From Apium graveolens (taxonomy: Eukaryota; Streptophyta; Magnoliopsida; Apiales; Apiaceae), in the NCBI RefSeq assembly GCF_009905375.1, contig NW_027417471.1:62001-126000 (forward strand): DNA of 64,000 nt, given 5' to 3'. Position 1 is the stretch's first letter, and each line of letters starts with the position of its first letter. The position numbers and the translations under genes are program-made. Below the pieces are notes generated by a model that saw only the letters and a program-made list of their open reading frames with translations, was not told the origin of the DNA and ran no database searches. This document shows, piece after piece, positions 1 through 10,047 of this stretch.

Positions 1-638
1 TAACTACATATATTTCATCTTTAAACAATATTTTAAGCAACATTTTAAACAACACTATATTTATTCACTCTTTAAACAATATTTTAATATTAAATTAATT
101 TTATTGAATAGAAGTATGATACAAAATGAAGAGAGAAAGTGGGTGTTTGTATTAATTTGTTATAAAATATTCTAAAATTAAGAGAGATTGGCTCTTAAAA
201 TAGAGAAGAGAGTTAAGCTTTTGAAGACCATCTAACAGCTTGTTGGAGCTCCGATTTTACGAATACTGACAGATTCTTAATTTAAAAGCTTACTTAAAGA
301 GTTTATTGGAGATATTTTTAATGTTACTTGAACCAGGATTCCAAAATACACCTGGATATTATACGGTACCCGGAGTATGAGTAATAGAGATAATATCTTA
401 AAATTTTCAAATACACCTAGACATTATAAGGTAGCCGGAGTATGAGTAATAGAGATAATATCTTAAAATTTTCACTCATGATCTGAAATCAGAAATCATC
501 AGCAGTTAAATAAAACAATTCCACTGAATTTTAAGAAAGATACAGGACTCAGAAAAATCGTAGATTGGCAGAAGTTTCAGCTGGACATTTATGAATTTGT
601 TGGAATCGAGTTGAGAGACATTTAGCACAAAAATAAAA
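1..638. other. AT-rich flank without a recognised gene
   Basis: No recognisable protein or RNA gene. A 47-codon stretch at 482-625 (+) is open and reads like protein near its end but has no ATG and matches no family I know. A 65-bp tandem repeat is listed separately. This is probably the decayed flank into which the inverted-repeat element at 639 inserted. Confidence 0.5.
344..474. repeat. two-copy tandem repeat, 65-bp period
   Basis: A 65-bp unit starting AAATACACCT and ending AAAATTTTC occurs twice head to tail, from 344 and from 409. The copies differ at a few positions only (for example GGATATTATACGG against GACATTATAAGG). A small local duplication with no evident coding role. Confidence 0.85.
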
Positions 639-1510
639 GGCTTAATTATAACTTAGTCCTTAAAGTATTAGACAATGTACACATAAACCCCTTAACAAAC
701 AAATTGTATATTTTAAACCTTCAACTATGAGATTTGTACACTTTAACACTTTTCTTAAATTTTTACCGAAATCACCCTCGAGGTTATAATGTTCGCAATT
801 ATATACTTCAAGGGCAACATAGTGTGCAGATCATTTTCTTATCCTTTTTATTTATCAAAAAATAATATTACTTAAAAAAATGAATTGTATATTAAGAAGT
901 GACAAATGTCCACAAATTAATTGTTATTTTAAGGATTTATTAAGTAATGAATTTTTATTTGATATACTACCTTCATTAACTTTATTTAAAATTTTTTGAT
1001 ATTTTGAAAAAAATTCAATCTACACAATTTTTACTTAAATTATATATTACATACTATTATATATTATTTAAATATTTATATTTTTGATTTTTAAGATATA
1101 AATAATTTCAAATCCAATCAACTATTTATTATTATTATTATTATTATATATATATATATTACTTTTTATGAATCCTAATAGAAATTTAAATTACTAATAA
1201 TAAAAAATTCAAAATTAGAATATGATAAATTATTTAAATTAGTTTATTGTATGAATTAATTAATATGATAAACAATATTATGATATTATGATAAAATTAT
1301 TAAAGGGTTAAAGTGTACAAAATTAATAGTTAAGGGGTAAAAATATACAAAACTCGTAGTTAAGGGGCGAAAATATACAACTATGAGGGTAATATTGGAA
1401 TTTTTTTAACAAAAGGGTTGAACTGTACAACACTTATAGTTAAGGGGTTAAAATGTACAATTTTTTGTTTAAGGTTTTATGTGTACAATGGGCGAGATTA
1501 TAATTAAGCC
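639..1510. mobile_element. non-autonomous Mutator-like inverted-repeat element (MITE)
   Basis: The ends are long inverted repeats. The left starts GGCTTAATTATAACTTAGTC, and the complement of the right end reads GGCTTAATTATAATCTCGCC. Both continue for well over 100 bp with related phrases (TTGTACA, CCCCTTAAC). The repeats contain short internal reiterations. A 9-bp direct repeat AAAATAAAA flanks the element (630-638 and 1511-1519). A target duplication of 9 bp and extended terminal repeats are typical of Mutator-like elements. The 872-bp length and AT-rich core without an ORF show it is non-autonomous. The TSD is low complexity, so it supports the call less than the inverted ends do. Confidence 0.8.
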
Positions 1511-2054
1511 AAAATAAAATCATATAACCGAACATCAAAGGCTTAATGGAGTAGAAATCAAAGTAGATGCTGGGTCAATGGTGGTTTCTGCAAAAAGTAC
1601 CATTCCCTGAAAATAAATTTTTTGAGAGTAAAACAAAAGATTAAACTGCTTAAAAAATTGCCGAACCAGCAAAAATTTACAATATTAATTGCATTTCTTT
1701 AAAAACAACTGCATTGATTGGTGCCGGCAGTTTTGAGAAACAAAAATGGGAGCTTGCCTAAACGAGGACACCCACACACATAATACTTGTGTGTTTTGTA
1801 CCAACAAAACAAACTTCATTCCTGGATTCCTGTGTGCTTGGAATATACTTCTGCCTCTATTGTGTGATTCCTTTCATGATGTGTTGCCTTTTTATATTCA
1901 TCAAAGAACTAGTTCTGCTTCAAATGTACTTTATCAACGACTCCATCTCTTGAAATTACAATGTTGCTGAGGGTTCTTGCCATTTGTAGAATGCGAGCAT
2001 GCTTGATTTAACTGTTTTCTATATAATTTTTCTAAAAAAATTGGAAAAACTAAA
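1511..2054. other. unassigned sequence left of Sirevirus A
   Basis: Less AT-rich than its surroundings and with a 74-codon open stretch at 1746-1970, but the translation shows no domain, repeat or family signature. It may be decayed host or transposon sequence. I see no RNA gene or regulatory site. Confidence 0.35.
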
Positions 2055-3446
2055 TGTTGTGCAACACATGTCTCTATCATAACAAGACCAAATTAAATTG
2101 ACAATCCTAACTAAGTTGTATTATAATCTTAATTTGTATTTTGTATTGTAACATTTAAAGTCTGTAAAAATGTCAAAGAGCAGACTTACGTCTTTTTCTT
2201 TAAACAATATCAAACCTAAGAATTCTATTTGGAAGAAGATTAAGAAGATCATGTTTCAGAAAAATTATGAAGAAGTTTGGAGTTGAATAAATCTGTTTTG
2301 AGAAAAATATTCTAAGTCAAGATCTCTGCAAGTCACATATTTAGTGTTATATAGAAGTCATTCGAGAATTGCAGAATGACTTATAGAGAAGTCAGGAAAG
2401 TTACTAGAGAACTCAGAAATATCGATAAATCAAATTGAAGACATGAAGATTGGAGATATCGGCAAGTCATTTCTTCACTAGAGAACTCAGAGTTATCGAC
2501 AAGTCAAATATCATTAGAGAACTCTGAGATATCGACAAGTCAAATATCATTAGAGAACTCTGAGATATGGATAAGTCAACTATCACTAAAGAACTCTGAG
2601 ATATCGACAAGTCAAATATTACTAGAGTACTCTGAGTTATCGACAAGTCAATTAGTCACTAGAGAACTCAGAGATGTCTATAAGCCAAAGTGAAGTGGAG
2701 AGATCTCGACAAGCTAAATTCTCTTATAGAGAACTCAGAGACCTCTACAAGTTAAATCAACTATAGAGTAATGAGAGATCTCGATAAGCCAATATACTTA
2801 TCGAGATGTCAAGTTCTCTATATACCAAACTGGAGATCTCGAGGCAAAACTCAAAGTACAAAGTGCAGATCAGTTCAATATCCAAGATTAACAATCAACA
2901 AACAATCCAACCAGTTGGATTGACAAGTCTACAAAAAGCAGTTTGAAGAGTGTGCAAGATCAAGGGTGAAGATTAACTAACAAAGGAAGATCAAAGTTAA
3001 CATAATATGCAAAGATATGCTAAGGCAGAAATGGAAGATATACTTTTTCTGAAATGGAATGATTAGTGACAGTTTATTAAAGTGAATAACATCTCTTATT
3101 ATACACTGTGTAAACCAGTAGTTAACTATCATATAAAGTTAACACTGGTTCTTTTGTTAGAAGTAACAGTTTAGATCAGGAAAATCTTGTATTCTCTCAA
3201 GGAAGAAGCTAAGCTCTTTATCAACAAATAACCTAGAAATTTTGTAGCAAAACATTCCTAATTTTAATATAAAATTAAGTGAGTTTTGAAAGATCTGTGT
3301 TATTCATTGTTGCATATTTAATTTCAGTCTTAACACATTTTATTACAAGATTTGATTTACTTTATTCACAACCATAAACACTTCAAGAAAAACAGAAAAA
3401 TATAAAAACACATTCAACCCCCCTGTGTGTAATTCATTACCTAACA
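2055..3446 (+). repeat. 5' LTR of Sirevirus A
   Basis: The right end is well placed: a TTCAACCCCCC tract and a terminal CTAACA lie just before a primer-binding-like site. The left end is chosen at TGTTGTGCAACAC, the best TG start in the region, but no second LTR is in the window to verify it. A possible TATA box (ATATAAAG) lies near 3133. The U3 part contains an array of short repeats listed separately. Confidence 0.55.
2410..2800 (+). repeat. array of short repeats in the U3 of Sirevirus A
   Basis: About a dozen degenerate copies of a unit built around TAGAGAACTC followed by GAGATATCGACAAGTC, spaced roughly 35-40 bp apart. Some copies are changed (CTCGACAAGC, CTCGATAAGCC), and one near 2800 is partly inverted (CTTATCGAGAT). 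It lies upstream of the likely promoter. Elements H and I carry different motif arrays in the equivalent place. Confidence 0.75.
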
Positions 3447-3448
3447 AG

Positions 3449-3460
3449 TGGTATTAGAAC
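3449..3460 (+). other. primer-binding site of Sirevirus A (degenerate)
   Basis: TGGTATTAGAAC begins two bases after the LTR end. The expected complement of plant initiator-Met tRNA is TGGTATCAGAGC, so two changes are visible. Position and spacing make the identity likely. Confidence 0.75.
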
Positions 3461-3497
3461 AAAACCTGAAAGTAAACAAATTCAAGATTTTGGAAGA

Positions 3498-5869
3498 ATG
3501 GATACACAGAAAATCAGTAGCATCAAAATCCCTACTTTTGATAAAACTAACTACACTCTATGGAAGAAGAAAATATTGCTGTTTATCAGGACGTCCAATC
3601 CACTCTACATCCAGATTCTCAAAAATGGTCCCTTCACTCCTATGGTTAGAGTTGAGGAATCTACAAATGGAGACATGGTCATCCCAGCTCATTATGTTCC
3701 TAAAGACCCTTCTGAGTACACTGAGTCTGAGAAAGAAAAAGTTTCCCTGGATAGTGGCTTACAGTTGATATTGATAGAGTCACTTGACAATGTAATGTAC
3801 AACAACATTGTCAACTGTGACACTGCCAAGCAGATCTGGGAAAGATTGAAATACACTGTGAAGGAACTGAGGAAGTTAGATCTAATCAAAACAAGATACT
3901 GATTTCACAGTATGAGGGTTTTATGGCTAAGCCAAAAGAAAGTATCACTGATGTGTTTGAAAGGTTCAACAAGCCGATAAATGACTTGCAGATCCATGAC
4001 AAATACTATGAAGCTGAAGAAGTGAACTTGAAATTTTTGCTTACACTTCCTGATCATTTGGAACAGAAAATTTCAGCAATCAAGGAAGGGAGAGACTTAA
4101 GCAGAATAACTCTCGAAATTCTGTATGAAATCTTAATAACATATAAATTAGAGATGATTCAAAGGAAATCATTAAAAGTTGGTCAAGGGCATGTTGTAGA
4201 TGGTACAATTGCTCTAATTGTCAATGAAAGCCAGACCTCTAATGATGAGCCAAGATCCCAGACTCCAGTTGCCTCAACAAGTGAGCAAAGAAACAATGAT
4301 TCACAGGAACAAGTAATTCTAGAATTGGAAGACGATGAGTTCTATAACCTAGATGAACTTGATGAGGTTGATCAGTCAATGGCCTATCTGGCGAGAAAGT
4401 TCTCTAACATTAGAGTAAAGAAGCCAAGATTCTTTAAGGACAATCATTCAACAAAGACAGCAGTTGGAAAGGAAAAAGGAAGTACACATCTGATAGCAAA
4501 AATGGTTACAAAACTGGATCTATTGACAGATCAAAGATAAGGTGCTAAACTGTGATAAACTAGGCCATTTTGCTACAGAATGCAGGAAACCCAAGAAAGC
4601 AAAGAAAGACAAAGCTTATCTTGAACTGGAAGCAAAACATGAAGCTCTTCTAAAGAAACAACAAAACAAAGCTTATATTGCAGAGGGAAAGAGATGGGAT
4701 GACTCTGATAATGATGAAGATGAGGAAGTTAGAAATTATGCACTAATGGCCTTAGAGTAAGGAGAGTCATCCTCATCAAAATCACAGGTACCAACTCTTA
4801 CTACCATTAATTTAAATGTGAGTCAATATAAGAAAACTGTAGAGAAGATGAGCACATAAATATTTCACATTCATACAAGTATGGTTGCTGCTAATGAAGA
4901 AGTTAGCAGACTAACAAAGATAAATGAGAAGCTTGAAAATGAGAAACAAGAAGCTAAATTATTGCTGATAGAGCTTGAAGTTGTAAGACAAGAGAATGCA
5001 TATCTGAAGAACAAGCTCAAGTGTGTAAGTGAGATTGAAGCAGTGTTAAGGGATAAGCTGGAAAAGAATGAAGTGAAGTTGAAGTCCTTCAAGAATGCAT
5101 CCGAGTTGGTTGGAGAATACCATGAGAAAAACAAGCCATGGAAAATATTGCTATTGGTCTTGATTATGATTCCTTGTACAACAAGAAGAAAAATATAGGT
5201 GACAAAGGAAAAGTAACAGAAAATGAAAATATTCCAGCAATGCTGAAAAAGGTTGGTTCACCTATGTTTAAGGCATGTGAAGTTAACTTCAGTGAAGAAG
5301 AGTTGATTATCAAGCAAAAAATTGCTGATAAAGACAATGAGAAGAAAATTGCAGAAGCAACTCAATCTTCCAAAGCTGAAGAGAATCTCATGGACAACCA
5401 AGGTTCCAAGATACCTGTCAAAGAAACCAAAACTGAAGATGCAAGAAAGAAGAAGATAAATAGAAATGGGAAAATTGGGATAAACAAGAGCAAAAATTTT
5501 GCTTATGTTGCAGATGCTCCAAGATAAAAATGTGACAAATGTGGCTTTGTGAATCACCTAACCGACCTTTGTAAAAAGGGTGTTAGCAAGCTAGTTGAAG
5601 GAGCCTGCAAATACAATGAAACAGATGCAAATGATCCCTACTCATTCTGTGACAAGTTTGATTGCATCCCTTGCAAATTGAAAGTGATGAAAAGTTGCCA
5701 CAAGCTGAGAGTAGACCTCAAAGAAACAAAAAATGGGTCTACAACAGATAGGGAAAATGCACAACAGTCAATGAATTCTATTTTATCTGAAATAACTCAT
5801 TCTACTTCTGCTAAATCAGTTAACAAGAAGAAAGTGCCAAATACTGCTTGGGTTGCTAAACACACTTAA
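3498..5869 (+). pseudogene. gag of Sirevirus A, multiply frameshifted
   Basis: Starts at an ATG with the Copia gag opening IPTFDKTNYTLWKKKILL, in which a Trp-containing capsid motif follows the start. Open blocks at 3498-3902, 3923-4540, 4542-4760, 4881-5198, 5138-5527 and 5549-5869 follow one another in different frames. A zinc knuckle (NCDKLGHFATEC) is at about 4544-4580, where one base is missing at its first Cys. A coiled-coil segment rich in Glu and Lys follows (4881-5130), then a Lys-rich block and a second Cys-rich segment (KCDKCGFVNHL) near 5530. This long, coiled-coil gag is usual for Sireviruses. At least four shifts and several stops exclude function. Confidence 0.8.
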
Positions 5870-6523
5870 AACTCATTGTGTACAGGGCAAAATGAAGAAG
5901 GTCATATGGATCATAGACAGTGGATGTTCCAGACATATGACAGGTGATAAGGCCCTGCTATCACAATTTGAGGAGAAGGCTGACCCTTTGGTGACCTTTG
6001 GAGACAATAATAAAGGATTCCTAATGGGATATGGCAAGATTGTTTCTGGAAATGTTGTCATTGATGATGTAGCACTAGTAGCTGGTCTTGAAGTGAATCT
6101 TCTCAGTGTCAGCCAGTTTGCAGACAAAGGCTTTGAAGTTTTATTTAACAAAGAAGAATGCACTTTTATCAGCAATAAAACTGGTGAAGTTGCTCGGAAA
6201 GGAGCAAGAAAAGGAAGCTTATTTGTTGCAGACTTGGACTCAGCAAGCAAATAAGGATGGAACTTGTTACTTCTATACCAAGGCATCAGAAGAACAAAGC
6301 AAACTATGGCATACAAAGATGTCTTACTTGAATTTCAAGGCAATCAACACCTTGGTTAAGAAGGAGTTGGTAAGAGACATGCCTAATCTGGAGCTTGCTC
6401 AAGTTGAAGTTTGTGAAGCTTGTCAGAAAGGAAAATAAAAGATCAAGTCACAAGTCAAAAACTGTAAATTCTATAAGTGCACCATTGCAACTTATTCACA
6501 TGGACTTGTTTGGGCCAGTAAAT
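5853..6523 (+). pseudogene. protease and integrase zinc region of Sirevirus A
   Basis: The aspartic protease active site DSGCSRHMTG is encoded near 5917. The usual Copia protease body follows. A frameshift near 6250 leads to the pre-integrase HHCC zinc region (LWHTKMSYLNFKAINTLV and CEACQKGK), ending about 6436. A further shift after that restores the frame that reads LIHMDLFGPVN, the integrase core strand with its first catalytic Asp. The sequence is then interrupted at 6523 by element B. TAAAT at 6519-6523 is the left TSD copy. Confidence 0.85.
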
Positions 6524-7624
6524 TGTTAGTGTATACTGAAAATATTTATTTGAAGTATATACATTTATTTCTGGCCAGTTTAATTGAGAATCATTTGAAT
6601 GTTTACATGTTGTCTAATATTATATATTGTGAACAATCTAGTATCAAATGGGATACAGAATATTAGATTGTTCAATACGATTATATAATATAATAAGGTT
6701 CACAGCACAGGTGGTGTTGGACAATCCACTGGTATGGCTGTAGTATTATTTATATTAGTTTATATTGACTAATAAATAATACTAGTATACTTTGTGTATA
6801 TTGAACGGGATCAAATTTAGAATTGTTCCCTTAATACTGATTAAGAAGGAGAACTAAGATTCTATGTTATTATTAATGCTTAGGTTCTTAATCCGGAAAT
6901 AGTAATTGACACGTGTATATTATTTACATGCTTTGATTTATATATGAAGTAATTCTTTTGAATTATATCATTATATTTTGGGTGATGGAATTATATACAT
7001 GGTGGATATTATTTATTGAAGGAATCCATGTCCTGATAATATTCGGGTTAATGATGTCCCCTTGAAAGCTCAAAAAGATTTAATTATGTGAAACCCTGCA
7101 GGTGGAATTTATTCTGGCATAATTAAATAAAGGTTGAGTGGATGATCAAGGATAAAAGATATTAATTAAATAAATTATCAGTAATTTATTTAATTAATGG
7201 ACATGCGATATTTTAAACATGGGGAATTTAATAAGCAAATAATATTGGAACCGAATTAATTATTTAAATTGCGGTATTAGGAAAGGTAGTGCAAATATTA
7301 ATTCTTTAGTGGATTGAATTAATATTTAATTACATTGGGCTAGGCTCAAGATGTAATTATAAGGCCCAACCTAATTATCCATGGTCCCTATTGTAGCCTA
7401 TATATATATTCTTATTCTCTTCTTGCTTGGGTAGTGTGAAAAACATATTGTAGCCACCAAGAAGCAAGAAGAGAGGATAACCTGAGAAGACGGAGGCCAC
7501 ACTTCGCTCAAGGGAATTTGGGAATACAATAGAAGAGCGTGGAATCAACCGTTAACAAGGCGATTTTCTTTTCGTAATCTTTATCGTAAAACGTAGTATT
7601 ACCCCAAGTCCGTGGTTCCCAACA
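6524..7624 (+). repeat. 5' LTR of Copia B
   Basis: 1101 bp, TG...CA ends, nearly identical to 13273-14371. A TATA-rich box (CTATATATATATT) at about 7398-7410 probably drives transcription, placing the start near 7435. Confidence 0.95.
7399..7410 (+). promoter_or_regulatory. TATA box in the 5' LTR of B
   Basis: TATATATATATT, preceded by GTAGCC and followed by a pyrimidine-rich stretch. The same site in the 3' LTR (about 14149) is two bases shorter. About 225 bp remain between it and the LTR end, a normal R-U5 length. Confidence 0.6.
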
Positions 7625-7626
7625 AT

Positions 7627-7640
7627 TGGTATCAAGAGCC
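7627..7640 (+). other. primer-binding site of Copia B
   Basis: TGGTATCAAGAGCC two bases after the LTR end. It matches the initiator-Met tRNA complement apart from one extra A. Confidence 0.85.
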
Positions 7641-9262
7641 TGGTAGTGGGTTCTACGTTTTATGATATAATGTCCATGTTGTAATTATATATGCGTATAT
7701 ATAGTGTTTTGCTTGTATTGGTTTTGATGCAGGTTGTTAATCCACTATTATGGCCATGTATATTTTAATTATGTGTTTGGATCCCACGTGGTTTAATCGT
7801 GGTTAATTTTGTTTTGGTTTCCACGTGGTTTAATCGTGGTTGTAATTTACACGAGGGTTGATCGTGTTAGAATAGATTTTACAAAATTAGTTTTGTATTA
7901 GATCTATTTTTTTTGTAATTGTTCCGGGTATTTTGTAATAATTATGTGCGATCGGAAATCAATTCCGGTTTTTTTTTGTTCCGCTGTGCAACACAAGGGA
8001 CTGCTGTTGGTGTTTGGTTCGAACAAAAACCAAAACAAAACTCAACAGAAAAGGTACTGGCGGCTGGCGCGTGGAAATTCAGCAGAAACAGGGGGTAACG
8101 CAGGCCGAACCTGCGCAACATGCCGAGTTATGGCGGTAACGCAGGCCGAACCTGCACAACATGCCTAGTTTGGCTGTAACGCAGGCCGGACCTGCGCAAC
8201 ACGCCCAGATTGGCTGTAACGCAGGTCTGGCATGCGCAACAGGTGCTGGCGGCAGAATTTTTTTTTCTCAAGACCTGGAATTTTTTTTCAAAGGGCCATA
8301 ATAGTGGAAAATTTATTTTAATTTTTTCAATTATTTTTTTAATTTTTGCTTTAATTTATTGATTATGTGTGTCATTAATTATGTGTGTAATTCCTTTAAA
8401 ATTGCATGTTTAACATAATTAGGATGACATGAACATAAATTTTATTTATTGCTTTAATTAAATGTTATATGTTGCTAAAATTATGTGTGTATTTTGAATG
8501 CATGATTAGACATAATTGTAACGACATAGGGCCCCATTTAATTTTAAAATTCCTCGTTTTTAATAAAAATTCTAAGTGGGAGAGGGAATTAATATGAAAT
8601 TAAATCCCATGGTCTCCATTATTGTCTGTATGTAATTTAACATAAAGACGAATATAAATTATATATATGTCACCCATCGTGGTATGTAATTTATGGTGTC
8701 TAGAATGTTATAGAAATTACTAGAACAAACTTCTTAAATTAATAAATTTTAAAAAGGAATAAATGCGAATTTTCTTTATTTCTGATATGGGGCGATTTTG
8801 TCAAAAACGGGTTCATCGAACTTGTAAGGCTGTGGGTATTAAGTGAGACCGATGTGACTCCTCCACTACCTGGAAATCAAACCAGTGATGAATGTTGAAT
8901 TGAAGTATTCTATTCAAGGCAAAATTACGAATATTGGAAGGTATACACGCCACCCATCGTGGCGTACCAAGTTCCATAGATTTCGAATAATTTAAGATTT
9001 GATGATGGTATACACTTAGCTATGAAAAATAATATAGTCCACCCCAACGTGACATATTGTTTGGTAATAGGACCGAAGTAACATTTAAACAAAATTAGGT
9101 GGTATACATGTCACACATCGTGGCGTACCAGAAACTTATGGTGTTTAGATGTTAGTGCATTTAATTTTAATAATTATTAGAGGAATCAATAGCTCTTAAT
9201 AATTAATGCACCCTTATTTATGCGTAATGTGATGTTTTTTTATGCATGATTCTCAGGATAAA
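7641..9262 (+). other. long untranslated leader of Copia B
   Basis: About 1.6 kb between PBS and gag with no credible ORF. It holds a four-copy GC-rich tandem repeat (8095-8255) and three dispersed copies of a phrase containing CCATCGTGG (near 8670, 8950 and 9113). Some copies are preceded by GGTATACA and followed by GCGTACCA. Leaders of this kind usually carry packaging and dimerisation signals; which part does so here is inferred. Confidence 0.6.
8095..8255 (+). repeat. four tandem 40-41-bp hairpin repeats in the B leader
   Basis: Copies start GTAACGCAGG at 8095, 8136, 8176 and 8216. The first three contain an inverted repeat, GCAGG-5 nt-CCTGC, followed by GCAACA or ACAACA. The fourth is degenerate. 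The array is much more GC-rich than its surroundings and lies between primer site and gag. Confidence 0.85.
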
Positions 9263-10047
9263 ATGGGCTTTAATCCACTATTCACCATACTTAAGGATAA
9301 CAAACTTACCGGACCTAACTATATTGAATGGAAATGAAATTTGGACATTGTGTTGACTGCTGAGGAGTACAAGTTTTGCACTTATGAACCCAAGCCTGAT
9401 CAGCCTGCTGCTGATGCTCCTGAAGATGAGAAAGAGTATTATAAGCGGTGGATTAAGGCTGATGAGATGTCGCGATGTTACATTCTGGCAGCAATGTCGG
9501 GTGTCTTGCAGCATCAGCATCAGTCTATGGCCACTGCTTCAGATATGCTCTTTAATCTCACGGAACTTTTTGGAGATCAGAATAGGGCTGCTAGGCAAGT
9601 AGCCATGAAGGCTTTAATGAACACTCAGATGGCTGAAGGAACACTTGTAAGGGATCATGTTCTCAAGACGATGTCACATCTGAATGAGATAGAGATCCTT
9701 GGTGCTGAACTTGACGGGGAAACCCAGATTGACATTATATTTATGAGCTTGTCCAAGAGTTTGAGCAGTTCCGCTTGAATTACAACATGAACAAGAGGCA
9801 GTATAGTCTCGGGGAACTGCTGACAGAACTTCAGGCAGCTGAAGGATTATTTCGGCAGTGTGTTTAAGTGAATATGGCTGAGAAAGGTTTTTCCTCTAAG
9901 CCGAAAGGTATTAAGAAGAAGAAAAAGGCTCAGGCACAGAAAGCTGTGAAGGCAGTGGGAGTTCAGGGTGGTGTGAAAAATCCTAAGGGAAAGTGCTTCA
10001 GATGCAAACAGTCAGGTCACTGGAAACAGGATTGTCCTCTTCCTAAG
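9263..10047 (+). pseudogene. gag of Copia B
   Basis: ATG at 9263 opens a Copia capsid (FTILKDNKLTGPNYIEWK) and is preceded by the long leader. A TGA at 9335-9337 interrupts it after 24 codons where Arg is expected. The capsid continues in frame to about 9760, where a frameshift occurs. The shifted frame holds LNYNMNK and a TAA at 9865-9867, then a Lys-rich stretch and the zinc knuckle CFRCKQSGHWKQDC (9994-10035) with all ligands intact. Two stops and one shift make it non-functional as read. Confidence 0.85.

Noticed and set aside
482..625. 47-codon open frame that reads like protein (KKDTGLRKIVDWQKF)
   Set aside because: No ATG, no recognised family, and chance frames of this length are expected in 64 kb. 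Kept only as a note.
1746..1970. 74-codon ORF
   Set aside because: No domain, no conservation evidence, Cys and His scattered without a motif, and it lies in unassigned sequence.
2410..2800. CRISPR-like spaced repeats
   Set aside because: Repeats are degenerate, spacers are not of fixed length, and the context is a plant LTR.
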